From NCBI GenBank assembly GCA_014380615.1, contig JACMJM010000019.1:124001-188000 (forward strand): a stretch of 64,000 nt of DNA, written 5' to 3'. The translations under genes were made by a program, and so were the position numbers. This document shows positions 51,591 through 59,736 of this stretch, piece by piece; the stretch's first letter is position 1, and every line of letters starts with the position of its first letter. The stretch is from Sphingobacteriaceae bacterium. Lineage in GTDB: Bacteria > Bacteroidota > Bacteroidia > Sphingobacteriales > Sphingobacteriaceae. Under the pieces are notes generated by a model that had not been told where the DNA came from, ran no database searches, and was given only the letters and a program-made list of their open reading frames with translations.

Positions 51591-52493
51591 TCAAAAATAC
51601 AAGTCAACAGCCACTCTAAAAGTATTACAGTGCGCTTCCACAATATCCGCTATTTTCTCGGAATACCCTCCTCCCATACTTACCTGCACTGGAACCCCGG
51701 CATTTTTACATAACTGCAATACATATTTATCACGCTCTTTACAGCCCTGGCGTGTTAAACCAAGATGGCCCAGTTTATCTGTTGCCAGCACATCCACTCC
51801 CGAAAGATAAAATACAAAGTCAGGTTTTAGTGTTGCTATCAATTCTGGCAGAGTATCGTTTAAAATAGTAAGATATTCAGCGTCCGCGATTCCATTGGGT
51901 AGTCCTATATCTAAATCAGATTTTTCTTTCCTGAACGGGAAGTTCTTTTCGGCGTGCATCGAAAAGGTAAACACCCGGGGCTCCTGTTCAAAAATCTGAG
52001 CGGTACCGTTGCCCTGGTGAACATCCAGATCAACGATTAGAATCGAATTAGCCAGCCCCTTGCTCAATAAATAGTGAGCGGCAATTGCCTGGTCGTTTAA
52101 CAAGCAAAAACCTTCGCCCCAATTTGAGCCGGCATGATGTGTTCCACCCGCCACGTTAAATGCTATTCCGTGTTCAAAAGCAAAATAACATCCGTCTATC
52201 GTTCCCTGCACAATACGCATTTCGCGCTCAATCAACTTTTTGCTTAACGGAAAGCCTGTCCTCCTCTCCTCTTTTGAGCTAAGTTTCAGACCCTTCAAAC
52301 GCTCCCAGTATTCGTATTCGTGACTGAGAAGAATATTTTGCTCATCTACCCGCTCAGGTGAAAATAAATTTGCCTCGGTGATTACTCCCTCATGAATTAA
52401 CTGCTCGGGTATCAGCTCATACTTTATCATCGGAAACCTATGTCCAACCGGAAGAGGATGCGAGTAAATAGTATCGTAGGCGATTTTAAGCAT
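51591..52493 (-). CDS. Histone deacetylase family protein
   Basis: A 300-residue zinc deacetylase of the arginase/HDAC fold. Key motifs: GGTHHAGSNWGEGFCLLND (histidine pair near residues 117-119), LIVDLDVHQGNGTAQIF (Asp and His zinc ligands), and YLSGVDVLATDKLG. The tyrosine/glycine closing loop is in SMGGGYSEK. Bacterial members include acetoin utilisation proteins and polyamine deacetylases; the substrate here is unknown. It is downstream of serA, behind a strong terminator. Confidence 0.87.
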   Translation of the reverse strand: MLKIAYDTIYSHPLPVGHRFPMIKYELIPEQLIHEGVITEANLFSPERVDEQNILLSHEYEYWERLKGLKLSSKEERRTGFPLSKKLIEREMRIVQGTIDGCYFAFEHGIAFNVAGGTHHAGSNWGEGFCLLNDQAIAAHYLLSKGLANSILIVDLDVHQGNGTAQIFEQEPRVFTFSMHAEKNFPFRKEKSDLDIGLPNGIADAEYLTILNDTLPELIATLKPDFVFYLSGVDVLATDKLGHLGLTRQGCKERDKYVLQLCKNAGVPVQVSMGGGYSEKIADIVEAHCNTFRVAVDLYF

Positions 52494-52512
52494 GATTTAT
52501 CAAACCAATTAA

Positions 52513-52547
52513 ATAAAAAAAGGCTGCCTGCCAAGCAAACAACCTTT
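52513..52547 (-). terminator. Intrinsic terminator after serA
   Basis: On the minus strand a 13-bp stem (52547-52535 with 52531-52519; three G-U pairs), TTG loop, followed by TTTTTTT and then AT-rich DNA. It insulates the HDAC gene from the ser operon. Confidence 0.88.
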
Positions 52548-52567
52548 TCTATAAAACTTGTGCAAGC

Positions 52568-53518
52568 TTATTTTTTGAAGTGATCGATTATCAGGCTTGC
52601 AAGTTCGACCCCAATACGTTCCTGTGCTTCGTTGGTTGCCGCACCTATATGTGGTGTTAACGATATTTTAGGATGACTGAGAATCTCCTGACGAGGAGTT
52701 GGCTCATTATCAAAAACATCTAAACCGGCAAACGCCAGTTTACCCGAATCTAAAGCTTCGATTAAAGCAAGTTCGTCAATAGCACCGCCACGGGCACAAT
52801 TCACAACACCAGCTCCTTTTTTAATTTTTTCGAATTCTTCTTTTCCCAGGATAGCCTTGTCTACAAAAGGAATATGTAAGCTAATGAAATCCGACTCTGC
52901 TAACAGCTCGTCTAAGGTTACTTTTTTAACCGGAACTTTAACGTTTACGCCGCCAGCCAAATTTAATTCAATTTGAGTATCGAAATCATAAACATCGTAT
53001 CCTAAAACTTCCATGCCAAGACCAAGAGCCATTTTCGCGGTCTCTTTACCGATACGGCCAAGGCCGATAATACCGATTTTTTTACCTTTTAACTCAATAC
53101 CATTTGCATAAGCTTTTTTCAAATCATTGAATTTAGTTGAACCATCAACCGGCATTTTACGATTTGAATCATGTAAAAAACGAACGCCTGTAAACAAGTG
53201 CGCGAAAACAAGTTCGGCTACAGATGGAGAAGACGCAGCCGGAGTATTTACTACCGCACGGCCCTGAGACCTGGCGTAATCCACATCGATATTATCCATA
53301 CCCACACCACCACGTCCGATTAATCTCAAATTCGGACAGGCATCAATTAAATCCTTACGAACTTTAGTTGCGCTACGTACTGTAATGGCATCAAAGTTTT
53401 TAAGTTGTTCAGGCAATTGATCCTGAGGGATATTTTGTGTCTCAACAAAAAAACCAGCAGCTTCAAGCATGCTCTTTCCTACTGGATCTATACCGTCGTT
53501 GGCAAGAATTTTTATCAT
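52568..53518 (-). CDS. serA: D-3-phosphoglycerate dehydrogenase
   Basis: A 316-residue NAD-dependent D-2-hydroxyacid dehydrogenase. It has the nucleotide motif [14 protein letters not shown] (about residues 147-160) and catalytic Arg, Glu and His ([21 protein letters not shown]). It lacks the C-terminal ACT domain that serine uses to inhibit the E. coli enzyme, so feedback control is probably absent. The first step of serine synthesis; the preceding gene serC supplies the next. Confidence 0.92.
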   Translation of the reverse strand: MIKILANDGIDPVGKSMLEAAGFFVETQNIPQDQLPEQLKNFDAITVRSATKVRKDLIDACPNLRLIGRGGVGMDNIDVDYARSQGRAVVNTPAASSPSVAELVFAHLFTGVRFLHDSNRKMPVDGSTKFNDLKKAYANGIELKGKKIGIIGLGRIGKETAKMALGLGMEVLGYDVYDFDTQIELNLAGGVNVKVPVKKVTLDELLAESDFISLHIPFVDKAILGKEEFEKIKKGAGVVNCARGGAIDELALIEALDSGKLAFAGLDVFDNEPTPRQEILSHPKISLTPHIGAATNEAQERIGVELASLIIDHFKK

Positions 53519-53559
53519 TATTATTTACAATTAAATTATTGAATTTATAACCTTTCGAT

Positions 53560-54627
53560 TTATTTTACCGTTTCCGCAAACTCCTGCATTACATCAATTA
53601 AGCTGTGAATAGCAGTTATCGGCAATGCGTTGTAAATAGAGGCTCTGAAACCACCTACACTTCTGTGTCCTTTAATTCCAACCATTCCACGCTCTTCGGC
53701 CAGTTTTAAGAAAGGCTTTTCAAGTTCTTTGTTTTCCATTACAAAACACACATTCATACGAGATCGATCTTCAACCGCACAAGGGCATTTAAACAATGGA
53801 TTACGATCAATTTCCTCGTATAAGGCAGATGATTTCGCAATGTTCTCCTGCTCTATAGCAGCAACGCCGCCTTTAGATTTTAACCACTGAAGGTTAAGCA
53901 TCGATACATAAATAGAAAATACCGGAGGGGTATTATAAAGTGATTTATTTTCAGCGTGAATTTTATAATCAAGCATTGAAGGCAATTTTCTTCCAGATTT
54001 ACCTAATAACTCATCTTTTACAATTACAAGCGTAACACCCGCAGGGCCCATGTTTTTTTGCGCACCGGCATAAATGACACCAAAGTCGGCTACATTTATT
54101 ACTCGGCTGAAAATATTAGACGACATATCGCAAACAACAGGAATTGAGGTTTTCGGAGTTTCAAATAACTCAGTTCCGAAAATAGTGTTGTTAGAAGTGT
54201 AGTGGAAATAAGCCGCATCAGCCGGAATCTCATAACCCTTAGGTATGAAAGTATAATTAGACTCCTTTGATGATGCTACAACTTTAACTTCACCAAATAA
54301 TTTAGCTTCTTTTAATGCTTTGCTAGACCATGCACCCGAATCCAGATAAGCCGCAAACTGGCCCTCAGCCATTAAATTCATTGGAGCCATAGAGAATTGT
54401 GTACTGGCCCCACCCTGTAAAAACAGCACCGAATATCCTTCAGGAACATTCAATAATTCTTTTACAAGTTTAATGGTTTCATCTACAACAGCCTCGAATT
54501 CAGGGGCTCTGTGAGAAATTTCCAGGATTGATAAACCTGTGTCATTAAAATTCAATACTGCCTGAGAAGCTTGCTTAAATACTTCTTGAGGTAAAATACA
54601 GGGGCCTGCGCCGAAGTTATATATCAT
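53560..54627 (-). CDS. serC: Phosphoserine aminotransferase
   Basis: A 355-residue class V PLP enzyme that aminates 3-phosphohydroxypyruvate to phosphoserine. Signatures are NFGAGPCILP at the start, LFLQGGASTQF (residues 69-79), VCDMSSNIFSR and the PLP-lysine block GAQKNMGPAGVT. It heads the serC-serA pair (41 bp apart) and has a promoter box upstream. serB is not in the window. Confidence 0.95.
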   Translation of the reverse strand: MIYNFGAGPCILPQEVFKQASQAVLNFNDTGLSILEISHRAPEFEAVVDETIKLVKELLNVPEGYSVLFLQGGASTQFSMAPMNLMAEGQFAAYLDSGAWSSKALKEAKLFGEVKVVASSKESNYTFIPKGYEIPADAAYFHYTSNNTIFGTELFETPKTSIPVVCDMSSNIFSRVINVADFGVIYAGAQKNMGPAGVTLVIVKDELLGKSGRKLPSMLDYKIHAENKSLYNTPPVFSIYVSMLNLQWLKSKGGVAAIEQENIAKSSALYEEIDRNPLFKCPCAVEDRSRMNVCFVMENKELEKPFLKLAEERGMVGIKGHRSVGGFRASIYNALPITAIHSLIDVMQEFAETVK

Positions 54628-54649
54628 TTGGTTCAGTGTTTTGATGTGT

Positions 54650-54657
54650 CAAATTTA
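54650..54657 (-). promoter_or_regulatory. -7 promoter box for serC-serA
   Basis: On the minus strand TAAATTTG, a full TAnnTTTG match, 22 nt before the serC ATG. No clear -33 element. Confidence 0.45.
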
Positions 54658-54680
54658 GAATATTTATACCTTTTTCTAAC

Positions 54681-57110
54681 TTAATTTTTGATTTTTGCAA
54701 TGATTTTTATATTTAGCTGACGGGATGTCAAATAATTAGGGATGGCAAAGTGGTTATTTGATACATCCTTAATCCATAAATAGGATACTGTATTATGAAT
54801 ATTCAGCAAATTAAACACCTCCGCATAAGCAATAACGGAAGAGAAATTTCGGCTTAATGCTTTAAGTTTCTTCCGGGTGCCGCCCTCTAAAAAGTCTTTT
54901 GAAAAGCCTATATCAGCTCTTTTATATGCCGGAATTTTAAAATACTGAATAAAGCGATTTTCTCCCGGCGCATTTGCCGGCAATGCCGAGCCGTATAACA
55001 GTGTTAAATGCACCTTGTAACTGGGGCTATTGAATAATTTATCCTGAAAAAAGGCAGAAAAATTAACACGCTGATCGGTAGGCCGTTTTAGGTAGCCGGG
55101 ATTAATAGTTGTCACCGCTCCGTTCGCATCTTTTACCTGATACGAATCGCCTTCAATATCTTCTGCTGTTTTCATCAGCGATAAGCGAAAGGATGATTCA
55201 AGGCCCGGAACAAACTCTTTACTTACAGAAAAATCGGCCCCGGCCGCATATCCCTTAGATTGCTGATCGGCATAATAACGGATCCTCAAATTTTCGATAG
55301 TGTATGGTGTAAGATTGTTGAGTTTTTTATAATACATCTCGGTAGTAAACCGCAGCCCTGCTCCGCCTTTTTTAATTATATAATCTGTTCCTGCCAGCAA
55401 ATGTATCGAACGTTGAGATTTTGCCTGATGATTAAGATCGCCGTTGAAGTTTCTTAATTCGCGGTAATAAGGCGGCTGATTATAAGATCCGGCAGAAAAT
55501 CGGTAAACAATATCCTTATCAACCGGACGATAAACAGCACTGAATCTTGGACTTATCAAAAACTCCTTCGTGAATGTATTATAATTACTACGAAGGCCCG
55601 CAGAAAAGGTAAGCCCAGTTGTTAATGGAAAAGTATTTTGAATATATGCTGTTATTCTATTCGTCTGCACGGTATTTTCGGCATTTACAGCATCGCCCAC
55701 AGGTAAATCGCCCTTAGTGTTCGGCAATATATAACCAGCGGAATCTATTAATTCGTACTCATTTAAGCGATCTTTAAACTTATCATATTGGAACCGAAGC
55801 CCCGATTCCATGAAATATTTTTCGGCCTGATGAAATAGTTTAATTTCTGAACTGTAAATAGAAGTTTTAAGCCTGTTACGGGCATATTCGTAATTAACGC
55901 CTATACCCCGATTAATTCTAACATTTTCAAATCCTTCCACGTCCAACGACACTTCATCAAAAATATAACTACCCTCAATATCAAAGGTTTCCTGTTCATG
56001 GTTGTTAAAGGCCGAGCTAATCAATTTGAACCATAAGTTTTGCGTTGGCTTATAAGTAAGAGTGATTGCCGTGGCCAGAGATTCATACCTATCCTTTTCC
56101 TGGCCCTGATAATCTACACGGAGCCTGTATTGCTGATTAATAGTTCCAAATGTGGTTTCCCTGCTCTCCGGAATTAAGGTGAAGTGGCTCAAATTAAAAT
56201 CACCAAAACCGGCGATATTGAACTTATTGTTTATGTCGACGCTCGATAGTAGTTGAAAGTCGTAGAATTGCGGCTGGTAGCTGCCCTTAACCGGCTGGGA
56301 TTTCAAAATACTTTGATTGGTTTTCGTTCTGAATCCCATCAGGAAATACGCGTTTTTTAAAGGAATTTTAGCGGATGCGGAGAGTCCGAGCATTCCTGCC
56401 GACGCAATTAGTTGGGTGCTGTCTGGCCTGCTGTATCTTACGTCCAGTACCGACGATAACTTTTCGCCGTAACGGGCCTCAAATCCTCCGGCAGAAAAAC
56501 TGGCTTTACTAACCAACTCCGGGTTGATAAAACTCAATCCCTCCTGTTGTCCGTTACGAACCAGAAGCGGCCGGAAAATTTCTATATCGTTAATGTAAAT
56601 AAGATTTTCGTCGAAATTCCCTCCTCTTACTGAGTATTGTGAGCTTAACTCATTATTGGAAGAAACTCCAGGAAGTGTTTTTAGTACCGATTCAAAATTG
56701 CCAGACACCGAGGGAATATTTTTAATTAACCCATCGTCAATACTTTGCATATTGCCGTAGCGGGATTGGCCCGAATTGATCGTAACAGATTTTAATTGAG
56801 TTACATCAGCCAGCAGAATAATATTTTTAATTAGTTGAGATTGATTGTCGATCTTAAGATCTGCCTGTTGGCGGATAAAGCCAGTGAGCGTAAACGAAAC
56901 TTTTAAAGCGTTTGCGGGGGGGATAAATGTAAAGGTATAAGAACCGTCGCTGTTTGTTGAAGTGCTGTAATCGGTATTTAATACTTTGACGTTTACGTTT
57001 GAAAGTGCCTCCGATTTTTCGTTTGTAACTCTTCCGGTAATAGTGACTGCTTTTTGAGCGAAAGACAACGATGCTATTAAAACCAGAAAAATCAGTAACG
57101 CATTTCTCAT
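54681..57110 (-). CDS. TonB-dependent receptor with N-terminal carboxypeptidase-regulatory domain
   Basis: An 809-residue outer-membrane transporter. Signal peptide (about residues 1-18, then QKAVTITG), CarboxypepD_reg-like domain (about 20-95: GRVTNEKSEALSNVNVKV), plug domain (about 110-210: QYSVRGGNFDENLIYINDIEIF), then a beta-barrel ending NIKIIAKIKN. It lacks a SusD partner, so it is not a typical polysaccharide-import SusC. The substrate is unknown. It starts 2 bp after rpe and is probably co-transcribed with it. Confidence 0.9.
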   Translation of the reverse strand: MRNALLIFLVLIASLSFAQKAVTITGRVTNEKSEALSNVNVKVLNTDYSTSTNSDGSYTFTFIPPANALKVSFTLTGFIRQQADLKIDNQSQLIKNIILLADVTQLKSVTINSGQSRYGNMQSIDDGLIKNIPSVSGNFESVLKTLPGVSSNNELSSQYSVRGGNFDENLIYINDIEIFRPLLVRNGQQEGLSFINPELVSKASFSAGGFEARYGEKLSSVLDVRYSRPDSTQLIASAGMLGLSASAKIPLKNAYFLMGFRTKTNQSILKSQPVKGSYQPQFYDFQLLSSVDINNKFNIAGFGDFNLSHFTLIPESRETTFGTINQQYRLRVDYQGQEKDRYESLATAITLTYKPTQNLWFKLISSAFNNHEQETFDIEGSYIFDEVSLDVEGFENVRINRGIGVNYEYARNRLKTSIYSSEIKLFHQAEKYFMESGLRFQYDKFKDRLNEYELIDSAGYILPNTKGDLPVGDAVNAENTVQTNRITAYIQNTFPLTTGLTFSAGLRSNYNTFTKEFLISPRFSAVYRPVDKDIVYRFSAGSYNQPPYYRELRNFNGDLNHQAKSQRSIHLLAGTDYIIKKGGAGLRFTTEMYYKKLNNLTPYTIENLRIRYYADQQSKGYAAGADFSVSKEFVPGLESSFRLSLMKTAEDIEGDSYQVKDANGAVTTINPGYLKRPTDQRVNFSAFFQDKLFNSPSYKVHLTLLYGSALPANAPGENRFIQYFKIPAYKRADIGFSKDFLEGGTRKKLKALSRNFSSVIAYAEVFNLLNIHNTVSYLWIKDVSNNHFAIPNYLTSRQLNIKIIAKIKN

Positions 57111-57112
57111 TA

Positions 57113-57784
57113 TCAGGCTTGCAAAGTTTGGCCCTGAGTTGATTTTAGTTGAGAGATTACCTGACCAGGATTTTCTGCTGTAAAAACAAAGTTGCCCGCT
57201 ACCAGAACATTTGCTCCGGCGTTAAGCAGTTCGGTAGAATTGCTAAGATTCACACCCCCGTCTATCTCGATCAACAATCCGTTATTTCTACCGGCTGCCA
57301 TAGTTTTTAACGTTCTTATTTTTCGGTAAGTGTTCGGTATAAACTTTTGGGCGCCAAAGCCCGGATTAACAGACATTAGCAGAACCATATCAACATCTTC
57401 AATAATATCATCCAAAACGCTTACGGGTGTGTGCGGGTTAAGTGCAACCCCGGCAATACAACCCAGGCTTTTTATGGCCTGAATGGTACGATGTAAGTGG
57501 GTGCAAGCTTCGTAATGAACCGTTATGGTAGCGGCTCCCGCCTTTTTAAATTGCTCGAGATAGCGATCGGGATCTACTATCATCAAATGCACATCCAAAG
57601 GCTTACTTGCGTATTTAGCGATGGCGTCTAAAACCGGAAAGCCGAAGGAAATATTAGGAACAAATACGCCATCCATAATATCAATGTGAAACCAATCTGC
57701 TTCACTGGCATTTACCATTTCGATATCATGTTTCAAATTCGCAAAATCAGCAGCTAAAACAGATGGAGCTATAAGATGGTTCAT
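57113..57784 (-). CDS. rpe: Ribulose-phosphate 3-epimerase
   Basis: A 223-residue TIM-barrel enzyme of the pentose phosphate pathway, converting ribulose-5-P and xylulose-5-P. Signatures: IAPSVLAADFANL at the start, HIDIMDGVFVPNISFG (about residues 32-47), DVHLMIVDPD, MSVNPGFGAQKF and IEIDGGVN. It has a TATATTTG box 4 nt before its ATG. The following TonB receptor gene is only 2 bp away, an unexpected pairing of a cytosolic sugar enzyme with an outer-membrane receptor. Confidence 0.94.
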   Translation of the reverse strand: MNHLIAPSVLAADFANLKHDIEMVNASEADWFHIDIMDGVFVPNISFGFPVLDAIAKYASKPLDVHLMIVDPDRYLEQFKKAGAATITVHYEACTHLHRTIQAIKSLGCIAGVALNPHTPVSVLDDIIEDVDMVLLMSVNPGFGAQKFIPNTYRKIRTLKTMAAGRNNGLLIEIDGGVNLSNSTELLNAGANVLVAGNFVFTAENPGQVISQLKSTQGQTLQA

Positions 57785-57788
57785 GCTC

Positions 57789-57796
57789 CAAATATA
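57789..57796 (-). promoter_or_regulatory. -7 promoter box for rpe
   Basis: On the minus strand TATATTTG, a full TAnnTTTG match, 4 nt before the rpe ATG (57784). Predicts a leaderless transcript. Confidence 0.5.
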
Positions 57797-57868
57797 CTGG
57801 ATTTAGCAATTGAAATATTCGATTTTATTATTTTGTGTATTGCGTTGTCGCCTTTAAATGAGTGTCGG

Positions 57869-58453
57869 CTATGCAAGTGCCTTCTTAATTAATTCTGTTC
57901 CTCTTTCAGAAAATGTTAACGTTAAGGCCGCATTACGTCCAGGCTCGGTCATTTTACTCCAGGTTTTTTGAAGTATTCTGATCACCTTAACATCGTCATG
58001 TTTAGTAATAAAATCATCATACTCGAACTGCAAAAACACTAGGCATAACGCATTCTCTATTGTTTGAACTTCTGAGTCGGTTTTTAATTGCTGCTTCAGT
58101 ACAATGCGTTGTACCTGATCAATAATTACCTGACTATAGCCCGCCTCAGTGAGTAAAAGGGATGCTTTTTCCGCATGATATTTAGCCAAATTACTTCTCC
58201 AGTTTAAATATCCGGCTTTGCCTTGAGGATAAGATTCTCTGGGACTCTCCCATCGGCCTATATGCTGACATCTGGATGCCAGGAGTAAGGCTTCGCTGGC
58301 GGTTGGTTCGAGCGTTATTACCCATTGATATACTTTCAGCGCGAAGAAAAGCTCTTGTGGATAAGTTGCGCCCTGCCATGTATATTGTTTAGGGTCGTTG
58401 CTATTATAGTTGTCAAAAAGCTTTATAGCTTTTTCAAATTTGTTGGTATCCAT
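57869..58453 (-). CDS. DUF4202 domain-containing protein
   Basis: A 194-residue soluble protein of the DUF4202 family. Signatures include FEKAIKLFDNYNSNDPKQ at the start, EALLLASRCQHIGRWESPRESYPQGKAGYL (shortened) and AKYHAEKASLLL, with HIGRW, H and E residues that suggest an HD-like metal site. No function is known. I start it at ATG 58453 (MDTNKFEK); a longer frame from 58513 adds 20 residues without similarity to the family start and crosses a TACATTCG promoter-like box. Confidence 0.82.
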   Translation of the reverse strand: MDTNKFEKAIKLFDNYNSNDPKQYTWQGATYPQELFFALKVYQWVITLEPTASEALLLASRCQHIGRWESPRESYPQGKAGYLNWRSNLAKYHAEKASLLLTEAGYSQVIIDQVQRIVLKQQLKTDSEVQTIENALCLVFLQFEYDDFITKHDDVKVIRILQKTWSKMTEPGRNAALTLTFSERGTELIKKALA

Positions 58454-58577
58454 GCCAGCGAATGTATAAATAAATGACCTTTTAGACGATATCCATACCA
58501 AACAAAAAGGCACAATTCACCCGGACTGAGCAAATTGCGCCTTAAATATAATTAGAAGCCTTTCGGCAGAAATACTA

Positions 58578-58868
58578 TTATAGTTTCAATAAACTGTTAG
58601 TGCTTCCGAAACTATTTTGCACCTGCACATCAGCATCTTCTTCAGTCAGCCATTCGGTTTGGTTTACACGATATTTAAACTCGTGCTTAGAGTCTTTTGG
58701 AAAAGCTATTTCTGTACTGAATGAGCCGTCTTTCTTTTTCGCCAAAGGAATTGCGGTTTCCCAGTCATCATTCAAGCCAAGCAACTCTACTGTTTTTGCG
58801 CCTTCTGCCTGCACTGTAAACTTAACTTTGTATACACTTTTTGATTTAACGAACGTTTTTTGAAGCAT
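58578..58868 (-). CDS. Stand-alone glycogen-binding / isoamylase N-terminal domain protein
   Basis: A 96-residue protein that is a single early-set (E-set/CBM48) domain: VKFTVQAEGAKTVELLGLNDDWETAIPLAKKKDGSFST (shortened) and HEFKYRVNQTEWLTEEDADVQ. Such domains sit in glycogen-branching enzymes and AMPK beta subunits; here there is no catalytic domain. It may bind alpha-glucan or act as a subunit. No carbohydrate enzyme gene adjoins it. Confidence 0.82.
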   Translation of the reverse strand: MLQKTFVKSKSVYKVKFTVQAEGAKTVELLGLNDDWETAIPLAKKKDGSFSTEIAFPKDSKHEFKYRVNQTEWLTEEDADVQVQNSFGSTNSLLKL

Positions 58869-58979
58869 TTTCTATAGGATTTAAAATTTAATACAAAAAA
58901 AAGTAAATATTATGAATGTTTCATAACAAAAATAAACATTTATTAAGACTTATGTAAAACAAACCTATCTTTAGTTTAT

Positions 58980-59642
58980 TTACATAACTTTCAGTACCTG
59001 CGGTTCCTGTTTCACCATGTAAAAGCCCTTGACGTTTTCCTTACCTGCTATATTTAATTCTTTTCGCTCTTTGGATAATGGTTGTAGTGATTTATATTTT
59101 ACATAAGCCATTTGAGCCTCGGATGGAATACGCAGGGGCATTGATGCACCTTTATGCCTGGAAACCGGCTTAACACTATGCTTATAAAATTCCCACTCCT
59201 TAACAGATTTCCAAAGTGTATAGTAATCAGCATGTTTAGTTGAAACCCCGGTTACCGGGAAATTATCATATTTTTTATTGCTGAAGTAATCTTGGTAAGG
59301 AAACTTTGCCGAATCAAGAATATCCTTTTCTATTTCACTGTAATTAATAATCAGTGTGGAATCAGGATATATTTTCTTGACTAATTTCTTGGTAGGATGC
59401 AGTTTTATATCTGCTATAAACTCCCGGTATTCTTTATTGGTTACCTCTTGACTTACATAGAATGCCGATAGGATAACATTTGCTGTTTCGCCTCCCGCAG
59501 TAGCGTTTTTCATATTAAAGCTTCCTGAAGAAACATAGGCCATCTGCTTAAACTCATTCCGAAATTGCTTTTGCATGGCTGGTTGCGAGAATACAGATAT
59601 GCTTGAAAGTAAAAGCAGGCAGCTGAAAAATTGTGATTTCAT
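58980..59642 (-). CDS. SUMF1/GldK-like half domain, secreted
   Basis: A 220-residue protein with a signal peptide (MKSQFFSCLLLLSSISVFSQ). The mature part has the formylglycine-generating-enzyme fold start: MAYVSSGSFNMKN, FYVSQEVTNKEYREFI (about residues 61-76) and FPVTGVSTKHADYYTLW (about 127-143), as in gliding proteins GldJ/GldK. The family normally needs about 280-350 residues; here the sequence stops after VKQEPQVLKVM and lacks the cysteines of the catalytic half. It is thus likely to be a structural or degenerate member. Confidence 0.7.
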   Translation of the reverse strand: MKSQFFSCLLLLSSISVFSQPAMQKQFRNEFKQMAYVSSGSFNMKNATAGGETANVILSAFYVSQEVTNKEYREFIADIKLHPTKKLVKKIYPDSTLIINYSEIEKDILDSAKFPYQDYFSNKKYDNFPVTGVSTKHADYYTLWKSVKEWEFYKHSVKPVSRHKGASMPLRIPSEAQMAYVKYKSLQPLSKERKELNIAGKENVKGFYMVKQEPQVLKVM

Positions 59643-59710
59643 TTGGTTTTTTTAACAAGTATATTATTTTTCTTGTGAATAAACTACGACGAAAAAAAAT
59701 TATACCAATA

Positions 59711-59733
59711 AAAAAGCCCCTGTTCGGGGCTTA
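59711..59733 (-). terminator. Intrinsic terminator after pnp
   Basis: On the minus strand AAGCCCC (59732-59726) and GGGGCTT (59720-59714) form a stem with a 5-nt loop, followed by TTTT. It lies 4-26 bp past the pnp stop. Confidence 0.88.
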
Positions 59734-59736
59734 AAT

